Of a stretch of 21,695 nucleotides of DNA, positions 7,474 to 14,516 are shown in pieces. Made by a program: the position numbers and the translations under genes. Numbering within the stretch: the first letter of the stretch is position 1; each line of letters begins with the position of its first letter. The stretch comes from Stenotrophomonas maltophilia (GTDB lineage Bacteria; Pseudomonadota; Gammaproteobacteria; Xanthomonadales; Xanthomonadaceae): contig DGIP01000107.1 of NCBI GenBank assembly GCA_002386405.1, positions 1 through 21,695 on the forward strand, written 5' to 3'. Below the pieces are notes generated by a model. It made no database searches, was not told the origin of the DNA, and was given only the letters and a program-made list of their open reading frames with translations.

Positions 7474-7555
7474 AGCCAGGCCCTGCCTGGCTGCGCGTGA
7501 TCCCCGACCGACGTGTTCACCGCATGCGCCTCAGCCACGCAGGGCGTGGCTCTAC
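7470..7555. repeat. Inverted pair of SMAG (GTAG) REP-like hairpins
   Basis: The left unit is GTAG followed by the hairpin AGCCAGGC-CCT-GCCTGGCT (7474-7492). The right unit is the hairpin AGCCACGC-AGG-GCGTGGCT (7533-7551) followed by CTAC, the reverse complement of GTAG (7552-7555). The two units face each other across 40 bases with GTAG at both outer ends. This matches the SMAG family of REP elements described in Stenotrophomonas maltophilia. The pair fills the whole gap between two convergent genes and supplies both stop codons. It may also act as a bidirectional terminator or mRNA 3'-end stabiliser. Confidence 0.85.
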
Positions 7556-8322
7556 GCCGTTGGCATGCGCTCGTCGGCGCGCAGGGTCAACACCTCCACC
7601 CCACTGTCAGTCACCAGCACCGTATGCTCGGCCTGCGCGGACAACTTCCCGTCGCGGGTAGTCACGGTCCAGCCGTCCTCGCTCATATCAATCGCCGCGC
7701 GCCCCTGGTTGATCATCGGCTCAATGGTGAACGTCATGCCGGCTTCAAGTACCTCGCCGGCACCCCGCTTGCCGTAATGCAGCACCTGCGGCTCTTCATG
7801 CATTTCCCGCCCGATGCCATGCCCACAGAACTCGCGCACCACGCTGTAGCCGTGCGCCTTGGCATGCTGCTGGATGGCAAAGCCAACATCGCCCAGCGTT
7901 GCCCCCGGGCGCACTACCGAGATGCCCTTCCACATGGCCTCGCGGGTCACCCGCACCAGCCGTTTCGCCTGGAAATCGACCTCGCCGATCAGGTAGGTCT
8001 TGCTGGAATCGGCGATGAAGCCATCCTTCTCCAGGGTGATATCCAGGTTGACGATGCTGCCGCCCAGAAGGATTTCGTGCGCAGAGGGCACGCCATGGCA
8101 GACCACATTGTCCACCGAGCTGTTGAGCACATAGGCAAACCCGTACTGGCCCTTGCTGGCCGGCCGCGCGTGCAGTTCATCGACGATGAAGCGCTCCACC
8201 CAGTCGTTCACCTGCAGCGTGCTCATGCCTTCCAGTGGCAGGCGGTCCAGCGCCTCGAATACCGAGGCCAACAACCGCCCCGACGCCCGCATCAGCGCCT
8301 GTTCTTCAACCGTCTTGATCAC
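7552..8322 (-). CDS. map: Type I methionine aminopeptidase (ParD-like-associated copy)
   Basis: The 256-residue protein removes N-terminal methionine from nascent proteins in the cytosol. All expected residues are present: metal ligands D94 (NLDITLEKDG), D105 (FIADSSKTY), H168 (CGHGIG), E201 (FTIEP) and E232 (AEHTVL), plus substrate-side H76 (VVCHGVP). Their spacing equals that of the E. coli enzyme with a constant offset. The start is a GTG overlapping the stop of the upstream ParD-like gene by four bases, so translation is coupled. It is not next to rpsB or glnD, the usual neighbours of the housekeeping gene, so it may be a second copy. Its TAG stop lies inside a SMAG element. Confidence 0.95.
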   Translation of the reverse strand: MIKTVEEQALMRASGRLLASVFEALDRLPLEGMSTLQVNDWVERFIVDELHARPASKGQYGFAYVLNSSVDNVVCHGVPSAHEILLGGSIVNLDITLEKDGFIADSSKTYLIGEVDFQAKRLVRVTREAMWKGISVVRPGATLGDVGFAIQQHAKAHGYSVVREFCGHGIGREMHEEPQVLHYGKRGAGEVLEAGMTFTIEPMINQGRAAIDMSEDGWTVTTRDGKLSAQAEHTVLVTDSGVEVLTLRADERMPTA

Positions 8323-8531
8323 GCGACCGCCACCCGCAGGGCGCCGGGATCCACCCCGGCCGCCCTGAGTTCACGGTTGACGATCTCCTGGTAGCTCATG
8401 CCGGGGTTCATCTCGCACAGCATGCCCACCTTGATCCAGAACCCGGCCTGCGCGTTGATGGAACGGCCGGATACGCCGCTGGCGCGGCGCAGGTTGTCGT
8501 GCAGTTCGTCGTCGATGTTGACGATGCCCAC
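8319..8531 (-). CDS. ParD-like ribbon-helix-helix antitoxin-family protein
   Basis: The 70-residue product begins MGIVNIDDELHDNLRRASGV, with a short beta strand followed by helices (SINAQAGFWIKVGMLCEMNP, then YQEIVNRELRAAG), as in the ParD_like family (PF11903 as I recall it) of ribbon-helix-helix DNA-binding proteins. These dimerise through the N-terminal strand and usually repress their own promoter. The GTG start at 8531 is supported by AGGA about seven bases upstream. The expected ParE-type toxin is absent; a methionine aminopeptidase gene, overlapping by four bases, takes its place. A perfect inverted repeat over the -10 box upstream is the likely autoregulatory operator. Confidence 0.85.
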   Translation of the reverse strand: MGIVNIDDELHDNLRRASGVSGRSINAQAGFWIKVGMLCEMNPGMSYQEIVNRELRAAGVDPGALRVAVA

Positions 8532-8555
8532 GGGAGGGTCCTAAAGAGGGGGGTG

Positions 8556-8590
8556 TATGAATCATATACGATTCATATCATTGCCGCCAA
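8556..8590 (-). promoter_or_regulatory. Promoter with overlapping operator for the parD-like/map operon
   Basis: On the minus strand, -35 TTGGCG (8590-8585) and -10 TATGAT (8566-8561) are separated by 18 bases. The -10 box is inside a perfect inverted repeat with 8-bp arms, TATGAATC (8556-8563) and GATTCATA (8570-8577), around a 6-base AT-rich centre. The expected transcript start is about 20 bases before the GTG. Binding of the ribbon-helix-helix product here would block RNA polymerase directly. Confidence 0.75.
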
Positions 8591-8622
8591 ACCTCCGACG
8601 CGTACCGGCTACCCCACCCACC

Positions 8623-9675
8623 TCATTCGTCATCGGTGGGAGGGGCCTCGCTCCCTTCTTCAAGCAGTCTCGGACTCGCCAAACTGATGGTATTGCCATC
8701 GGACGCCGCCCTCAAAACGACCTGAGTTTCATTGCCGTACTGGTTAATGTAGCCAACGAATCCGTGCTGATAGCTGTAGTTGCCGCACGGACCCCCAAGG
8801 TTGTTTCGAATACGGCCGACGTCAGCCTGCCCTGGGCGCTCTCCAAGCCTGAAACTGGCGGAGTGGTTACAGCTCTGGTAATTCAGCGTTCGCGCGGGCA
8901 GGACCCTGAAGGCCGCCTGCTCGAAGCGGCGCACCCCCTTCATCCACGCATAATGGCAGGTGTCCGCCCCGCCCCTGTAGTTGATGGCGTCGACGATCCT
9001 CAACCCCGTGTTCAGCGGATCATTGAAGTACACGTAGTACAGATCGACATCAAAGGGAAAGTGTGTGTAGACGTTCCTAGGGCCAGATATGGCGAGCTTA
9101 TCCCATGTGATTATAACGGGCTCTCTACCATCGACCTGAAGCCAACTATCGAACTTTCCTACAGTAGGATTCGGCGTATTGGTTATGAAGGTTATGCCAT
9201 CCGGAGAGGTACAGCGCGCAGCAACTTTGAAACTCTCGACGCGTGACACTGTGATCCAGGTCTTGAACACCTGTGCACCGTTTTTCGGCGATTCTGCGGG
9301 CAAGTCATCAACATCCTGCCCCGCGCCCTCGAGGTTCCACTGATAGATGAAGCGGGAGTCTTCAGTGAAAGTGAAGCTAAGCCCGCCATTGAACAGCTCA
9401 CCCGTGTGGTAGTTGCACAACCCCAACTTCAGATGGTTCGGATCTACCGGGACAACTACATTGTCTGCATCGCGCGCTTCAATAATGACCAGGACGGGAA
9501 CCTGTTGCCTCTGGTTTGCATACACAGGACAACGGACCTTTTCGCTCCCTTGGCACGTAATTTGAAACTTGCTGAGAGTGACCCACTTCGCTTTCTCAGT
9601 GGGCAGCTCGCCATGTTGCAGCACGTGGCCAGCAACACTCTCAACGCCATCCACATTTTCGCTGTTCATCATCAT
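8623..9675 (-). CDS. Unrecognised 350-residue protein, lower GC, probably acquired
   Basis: I do not recognise this protein. It has no signal peptide or membrane segment and looks like a soluble, beta-rich protein, with stretches such as QQVPVLVIIEARDADNVVVPV and FDVDLYYVYFNDPLNTGLRI. It contains several cysteines (QITC, KVRC, GLCNYH, ARCTS, DTCHY, QSCNHS, GGPC) and ends in an acidic tail (EEGSEAPPTDDE). Codon use is visibly less GC-biased than in all neighbours, which suggests horizontal acquisition. Three tandem ATG codons (9675-9667) follow GGGAG; the second or third has the better spacing, so the true start may be 3-6 bases shorter. It precedes the parD-like/map operon on the same strand. 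A secreted or contact-dependent role is possible but unsupported. Confidence 0.7.
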   Translation of the reverse strand: MMMNSENVDGVESVAGHVLQHGELPTEKAKWVTLSKFQITCQGSEKVRCPVYANQRQQVPVLVIIEARDADNVVVPVDPNHLKLGLCNYHTGELFNGGLSFTFTEDSRFIYQWNLEGAGQDVDDLPAESPKNGAQVFKTWITVSRVESFKVAARCTSPDGITFITNTPNPTVGKFDSWLQVDGREPVIITWDKLAISGPRNVYTHFPFDVDLYYVYFNDPLNTGLRIVDAINYRGGADTCHYAWMKGVRRFEQAAFRVLPARTLNYQSCNHSASFRLGERPGQADVGRIRNNLGGPCGNYSYQHGFVGYINQYGNETQVVLRAASDGNTISLASPRLLEEGSEAPPTDDE

Positions 9676-9914
9676 CCACTCCCATGTTGAAGGATCGTCA
9701 GTTCAGCCGGTAAAGCAAACTGGATCGCAAGCATGGGAGGCACGCACGACGAATCGGCACACCTGCCCCAAGGGCTGCACCGAACAGAATTCCACGCAAC
9801 GGGCACGGCAAACACAAGCCCGTTGAGCGCAGCTCACTGCTCGCGATTCACCCCCGTGAGCGGCCAACATAATCTCGCCCTTGTTACGCCCGCGTCATCG
9901 CCGCACGGCGGCGC
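9676..9914. other. Gene-free 239-base stretch before the low-GC orphan gene
   Basis: I see no credible gene. Near its left end CTCCCATG (9679-9686) and CATGGGAG (9732-9739) are perfect 8-bp complements 45 bases apart. On the minus-strand transcript the downstream copy contains the GGGAG ribosome binding site of the 350-residue gene, so the leader could fold and mask it. A small inverted repeat (CGCCG-CA-CGGCG, 9899-9910) follows the stop of the CDF-family gene but lacks a T tract. Confidence 0.5.
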
Positions 9915-10817
9915 TCAGGTCCAGGCCGGGTCCGCCGTGAAGTCGATGGTCAGCCAGAACTCACTGCCCCTTGCATCCAGCCGCTCGGCGATTTCATCGC
10001 GCAGCGCATCCACGTTGCCGATTGTGCCGATCACCGTATCCGGATGGGTCAGGATGTGGATTTCGACGAAGCGCATGCGCCCCATCTTGGCCACGTGGCT
10101 GGTGAAATCGAGATAACCGTGTTCGGCGACGAACTGCGCCATCACCGACTGCACCCGCGCGTCCAGCGAGTCGGGCGCCACCTGCAGCACCTCGCGCATC
10201 GCTTTCCATGCCCCACGCAAGGGCACCGGCAACACCGCCAGGCTGATGATCGCCAGCACCAACGGGTCCAGGAATGGAATCCAGTGCGCGTGGTCGCCAT
10301 CCTCCAGCAGCAGCGCCAGCGCAAAGGCCAGCACCACCGCAAGGCTCATCATGCCGCTGAGCAGCCACGCGCGTACGTCCAGCCACAGCAGCGGCGAGTT
10401 CAGCCGCGCGGCATGCACACGCACGAACGCGGCCATGCCCAGGTTGCTCACGCACAGCAGCGTGGCCCACATCAAGGCCGGACCCGCACGGATCACGTGC
10501 CCCCCGGTGGTCAGGCCAATGATCGAATTGGCCAGTGCATAGATGCAGGCCAGCGCGAGGATCGCGCCGCCCAGCGCTTCCACCATGGGTTCCAAGTGCC
10601 AATAGCCGTACTGGAAACGTGGGCTGCCCTCGCGCCCCAGCAGGCGCAACACCGCCAGCGCCACCAGCGTGAGCGCCACATCGACCAGGCTGTACACGCC
10701 GTCGAACAGGATCGCCTGCGAGCCCACCAGCAGGCCGCCGATGAAGCCGGTGGCGCTGACCGCCACCGTCACCCCGATCGAGAATTTCAGGATCCGCTGC
10801 TCGCGTGCTGTATCCAT
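9915..10817 (-). CDS. Cation diffusion facilitator (CDF) family membrane protein, atypical metal site
   Basis: The 300-residue product has six predicted membrane helices and a C-terminal cytoplasmic domain with the HILTHPDTVIGTIGNVDALRDEI pattern of CDF proteins. CDF members normally export Zn, Fe, Co or Mn in exchange for protons. In helix 2, FDGVYSLVD keeps D46 (and D39), but the partner ligand position is Y42. In helix 5, DVRAWLLSG has A150 and S154 where E. coli FieF has H153 and D157. By my hand alignment most of the usual transport-site ligands are therefore missing. It is the last gene of the operon, starting 26 bases after the decarboxylase stop, which invites the guess that its substrate is not a typical metal ion. 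The family is sure, the substrate unknown. Confidence 0.85.
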   Translation of the reverse strand: MDTAREQRILKFSIGVTVAVSATGFIGGLLVGSQAILFDGVYSLVDVALTLVALAVLRLLGREGSPRFQYGYWHLEPMVEALGGAILALACIYALANSIIGLTTGGHVIRAGPALMWATLLCVSNLGMAAFVRVHAARLNSPLLWLDVRAWLLSGMMSLAVVLAFALALLLEDGDHAHWIPFLDPLVLAIISLAVLPVPLRGAWKAMREVLQVAPDSLDARVQSVMAQFVAEHGYLDFTSHVAKMGRMRFVEIHILTHPDTVIGTIGNVDALRDEIAERLDARGSEFWLTIDFTADPAWT

Positions 10818-10843
10818 CGCCTGCCGAAGATCCTGGCCGCAGC

Positions 10844-13132
10844 TCAGGTCTTCAGCACCTCCACCTTGTAGCTCGGCACGTCGCCGTCACGGTCGATGAT
10901 AAGCCCGTGCACGTCCGACTCGAAGCCCGGGAAGCGTGCGTTCTGTTCGCGGGCAATGCGCAGCGACTGGATGATCGGCTCATCCTGCGCGCCGAAGCGC
11001 TCGCCCGGCATGATCGTGGGAATGCCCGGCGGGTACGGCACCAGCATGGTCCCGGCGATGCGCCCGCTGATCGCCTCGATATCCACCCGCTCGATCTGGC
11101 CGCGCACCAGGTGGTCGTAGGCCTCGGCCGGCGTCATCACCGGCTCGGGCAGGTCCACGTACATCTCGCGCATCACCTGGGCCACCGCGAACTCGCGGTT
11201 GAAGGCATGCAAGGCCGCGCACAGGTCGCGCAGGCCCCAGCCAGCGTAGGCATGCGGGTAGTCCGCGGCCAGGTCGGGCAGCGCGCGGGTCAGCGGCGCG
11301 TTGTTGTCGAACAGCTCCTTGAACGCCATCAGCTCGGTGACCAGCGTGCTCCACTTGCCCTTGGTGATGCCCATCGAGAACAGGAACAGCACCGAGTACA
11401 GGTTGGTCTTCTCCACCGTGATGCCGCGCGTCCACAGGAACTTGCTCAGCACGGCAGCCGGAATGCCCAGTTCACCCAGGTCGCCGTCGATGGACAGCCC
11501 CGGGGTCAGCAGGGTCACTTTGATCGGGTCGATCAATACGTAGTCTTCGACCAGCCCATCGAACCCGTGCCAATGCGCATCGGGCTGCAGGTACCACTCC
11601 TCGCGCTTGGCCACCATCGGCGTTGGCGCATCGCCCTTGCCCAGGGAGCGCTCCAGCTTGTCCGGCTGCCACACGCTGAACCACCAGTCATCGCGGCCCA
11701 GGTCCTCGCGAACGTGCAGCATGGCGCGACGGAAGGCGATCGCCTCGTCGTGCATTTCCTGCACCAGCGATTCACCCGCCGCGCCCTCCATCATCTTGGA
11801 GGCCACGTCGCAGGCGGCGATCACCCCGTAATGCGGGCTGGTGGTGGTGTGCATCATGAACGCTTCGTTGAAGCGCTCGGCATCCAGCTCGCGGGTGGCC
11901 GCGTTGCGCACGTGGATCATCGAGGCCTGCGAGAACGCGGCCAGCAGCTTGTGGGTGGAATGGGTGGTGAAGATGATCGCGTCCTGGCCGCGCGGCTTGC
12001 CCTTGGCCATGCCGTAGTGGTTCTCATAGAACGGATGGAACGCGGCGTAGGCATACCAGGCCTCGTCGAAGTGCAGGAAATCCACCGCGCTGCCGATCTC
12101 ATCGGCGATCTTCTCGGCGTTGTAGCACAGCCCGTCATAGGTGGAATTGGTCACCACCGCGATGCGCGGCTTGGAACCGGCGCGGAACGCCTTGCTGGCC
12201 AGCGGATTGGCGGCGATGGCCTGCTGCAGCGCCTCGGGGGTGAACTGGTCCAGGCTGATCGGCCCGATGATGCCGTGGGCGTTGCGGCTGGGGGTGAAAT
12301 ACACCGGCACGCCGCCGGTCATGATCAGCGAATGCAGCAGCGACTTGTGGCAGTTGCGGTCGACGAACACCACATCGCCCCGCCCCACCGTGCCATGCCA
12401 GACGATCTTGTTGGCGGTGGAGGTGCCATTGGTGACGAAGAAGGTGTGGTCGGCACCGAAGTTGCGCGCCGCCTCGTTCTCGGCTTCCTTGATCGGTCCG
12501 CTGTGGTCCAGCAGCGAGCCCAGCTCCGGCACCGAGATCGACAGATCGCTGCGCAGCGTGTTCTCACCATAGAACTGGTGGAACGCGCGCCCCACCGGTG
12601 ACTTGGTGAAGGCCACCCCGCCCGCGTGCCCCGGCGTGTGCCAGGAATAGTTGGATTCGGCGGTGTGGTGGATCAGCGCCTTGAAGAACGGCGGCAGCAG
12701 CTGCTGCATGTAGTCCTCGGCCGCGCGCATCACCTGGCGCGAGATGAAGCTCTTGGTGTCTTCGAACAGGAAGATGTAGCCATGCACGTACTTGAGCAGC
12801 TTGCTCGGCACCTTTTCGATGGTACGGCGCTCGCCGTACAGGAACACCGGGAGCCCGCCGCGGCGCGCACTCTGCTCGCGCAGGAAGCCCAACAGGCGCT
12901 GGAACTCACCGGGCTTGTCCTCGGTGCCATCGATGGAGATCAGCACCGCCGAGGCCGCCACGTAGGTGCGTGCCCCGGCTTGGGCATCGGCCAGGGTAAG
13001 CCCGCACAGCACGCGCTGCTCGTTGCCCCGCAGCTCCTCGACCAGCGCGCGGATCAGGATGCCGCCGATGCGCGGGGACTCGTAATCGTCGTCAATGACG
13101 ATGATCGGATAATCCAGAGACTTGAAGTACAC
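10844..13132 (-). CDS. PLP-dependent Orn/Lys/Arg decarboxylase, LdcA-like (probably lysine)
   Basis: The 762-residue enzyme has the three parts of large fold-type-I decarboxylases: an N-terminal receiver-like wing (residues 1-150), the PLP domain, and a C-terminal domain ending VPSYKVEVLKT. The PLP lysine is K395 in THSTHKLLAAFSQASMIH. Other landmarks are SWHTPGHAGGVAF, NGTSTANKIVWH, DRNCHKSLLHS, HFDEAWYAYAAFHP and DPIKVTLLTPG. These match, from memory, P. aeruginosa LdcA and E. coli LdcI better than AdiA, so lysine to cadaverine plus CO2 is favoured; arginine is possible because the antiporter next door looks AdiC-like. The start is GTG with AGGAG seven bases upstream; a nearby ATG is out of frame. 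It lies 21 bases after the antiporter gene. A role in acid tolerance or polyamine supply is likely. Confidence 0.93.
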   Translation of the reverse strand: MYFKSLDYPIIVIDDDYESPRIGGILIRALVEELRGNEQRVLCGLTLADAQAGARTYVAASAVLISIDGTEDKPGEFQRLLGFLREQSARRGGLPVFLYGERRTIEKVPSKLLKYVHGYIFLFEDTKSFISRQVMRAAEDYMQQLLPPFFKALIHHTAESNYSWHTPGHAGGVAFTKSPVGRAFHQFYGENTLRSDLSISVPELGSLLDHSGPIKEAENEAARNFGADHTFFVTNGTSTANKIVWHGTVGRGDVVFVDRNCHKSLLHSLIMTGGVPVYFTPSRNAHGIIGPISLDQFTPEALQQAIAANPLASKAFRAGSKPRIAVVTNSTYDGLCYNAEKIADEIGSAVDFLHFDEAWYAYAAFHPFYENHYGMAKGKPRGQDAIIFTTHSTHKLLAAFSQASMIHVRNAATRELDAERFNEAFMMHTTTSPHYGVIAACDVASKMMEGAAGESLVQEMHDEAIAFRRAMLHVREDLGRDDWWFSVWQPDKLERSLGKGDAPTPMVAKREEWYLQPDAHWHGFDGLVEDYVLIDPIKVTLLTPGLSIDGDLGELGIPAAVLSKFLWTRGITVEKTNLYSVLFLFSMGITKGKWSTLVTELMAFKELFDNNAPLTRALPDLAADYPHAYAGWGLRDLCAALHAFNREFAVAQVMREMYVDLPEPVMTPAEAYDHLVRGQIERVDIEAISGRIAGTMLVPYPPGIPTIMPGERFGAQDEPIIQSLRIAREQNARFPGFESDVHGLIIDRDGDVPSYKVEVLKT

Positions 13133-13153
13133 AGCATTTCTCCTGGGGGAAGG

Positions 13154-14503
13154 TCACGAAAGCTTCGTGCGGGCGGTGCTGTCCAGCGGCGGCAGCTGGC
13201 CGCGCTGGCGGCGGCGCTCCTCGCTGAAGAACGGGTAGAACACCGTGATGAACAGCACGAACAGGAAGGCGTACTGCACGATGCTGCCGGACGAACCGAA
13301 GATCGCCCACAGGCAGTACACGACGGTGATGCTGGTCAGGAACCAGAACGCGCCGGTGTGCACCAGGGTGTGCGAGCGCTCGACCACGAAATAGCAGGCC
13401 ACGGAGGAATAGATGTAGGGCAGCAGGGTCAGCACCACTGCTGCCGAGGTGATCACATCGAACTGCGCCGAAGCGGTTTCGGAAGTGGACGTGAGCAGCA
13501 CGGCCAGCGTCATCAGTACCGCCACGATCAGCACGCCCTTGACCGGCACGTCATCCTTGTTGGTCTTGCTGAAGATGCTCGGGAACAGCCCGTCATCGGA
13601 CGCCGCCTTGGCGCTCTGCGCGGTCAGCAGGATCCAGCCACCCAGCGAACCGGCCGCGCCGACGAAGGCACACAAACTCACCAGCGCCCCGCCCCAGCCG
13701 CCCACCGCATTGGCCGCGGCCAGTGCGAACGGCGCATCCGAAACCTGCAGGTCACCATTGGGCACCATGCCCATGATCACCGACGAGCTGGCGATGTACG
13801 CCACCGCCGCCAGAAACACGCCGGCCAGCGTCGCGCGCGCCACGTTCTTTTCCGGGTTTTCCACCACCCCGGCCGTGACCGAGGCCGACTCCACCCCGAT
13901 GAAGGCCCACAGCGTCAGTGCTGCGGCGCTCGAGATCGCGCCGAAGTTGGATTCGCCCGACACGTTGTAGGCGCCCTTGAAGATGGCCGGGTCGAAGAAG
14001 AACCAGCCGAAGATGGCAATGCCGAGGATCGGCACCAGCGCGAAACTGGTGGTCACCGTCTGCAGGCGACTGACGAAGGCAGGGCCGATCACGTTGGCGA
14101 AACTCAGCGCCCATACCAGCGCGAGCACCGCGATGCAGCGTGGTATCGGCTGGGACAGGATCGGGAAGAAGTAACTGAAATAGCCCACCGCCGCGATCGG
14201 GATGGCCACGTTGCCGATCCAGTTGGCGAACCAGTAGATGGTGTTGGTCTGGAACCCCATGTACGGCCCGAACCAGTCGCGTGCGTAGGCATACGGGCCG
14301 CCCGCCATGGGCGCCAGCTTGCCCAGCTTGGCGAACACGAAGGCCAGCAGCAGCGCGCCGGCGGTGGTGACCAGCCAGCCCCAGATGGAGGCGGTGCCGA
14401 TCTTGGCCAGGCTGGAGGGCAGCAGGAACACACCCGAGCCCATCATGTTGCCGGCCACCAGGAACGTGGCACCCACAACCCCGATCTTCTTCGCTTGCGC
14501 CAT
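13154..14503 (-). CDS. APC-family amino acid/polyamine antiporter (AdiC/CadB-like)
   Basis: The 449-residue inner-membrane protein has twelve predicted helices. The first carries the substrate-site motif VAGNMMGSGVFLLP typical of AdiC, CadB and PotE, and GGPYAYARDWFGPYMGFQTN and WAFIGVESASVTAGVV are further hallmarks. AdiC exchanges arginine for agmatine and CadB lysine for cadaverine. The sequence resembles AdiC more in several blocks (GPYAYARDWFGP, SAKAASDDGLFPSIF), but specificity cannot be fixed by eye. The ATG at 14503 is preceded by CGGAGAG and begins MAQAKKIGVVG as in relatives; a longer in-frame start would overlap the upstream gene. It lies between the DcaP-like gene (13-base gap) and the decarboxylase gene (21-base gap) and presumably feeds that enzyme. 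Confidence 0.93.
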   Translation of the reverse strand: MAQAKKIGVVGATFLVAGNMMGSGVFLLPSSLAKIGTASIWGWLVTTAGALLLAFVFAKLGKLAPMAGGPYAYARDWFGPYMGFQTNTIYWFANWIGNVAIPIAAVGYFSYFFPILSQPIPRCIAVLALVWALSFANVIGPAFVSRLQTVTTSFALVPILGIAIFGWFFFDPAIFKGAYNVSGESNFGAISSAAALTLWAFIGVESASVTAGVVENPEKNVARATLAGVFLAAVAYIASSSVIMGMVPNGDLQVSDAPFALAAANAVGGWGGALVSLCAFVGAAGSLGGWILLTAQSAKAASDDGLFPSIFSKTNKDDVPVKGVLIVAVLMTLAVLLTSTSETASAQFDVITSAAVVLTLLPYIYSSVACYFVVERSHTLVHTGAFWFLTSITVVYCLWAIFGSSGSIVQYAFLFVLFITVFYPFFSEERRRQRGQLPPLDSTARTKLS

Positions 14504-14516
14504 GACGGTCTCTCCG

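Noticed and set aside
8319..8531. Classical ParDE toxin-antitoxin locus
   Set aside because: No ParE/RelE-type toxin gene is adjacent. The coupled gene is a complete methionine aminopeptidase.
8623..9675. Prophage or transposon remnant around the low-GC gene
   Set aside because: No integrase, transposase, terminal repeats or attachment site could be found on either side; only base composition suggests transfer.
10805..12601. Long plus-strand open frame antisense to the decarboxylase
   Set aside because: The minus strand encodes a full-length decarboxylase with all landmarks. The plus frame has only shadow composition.
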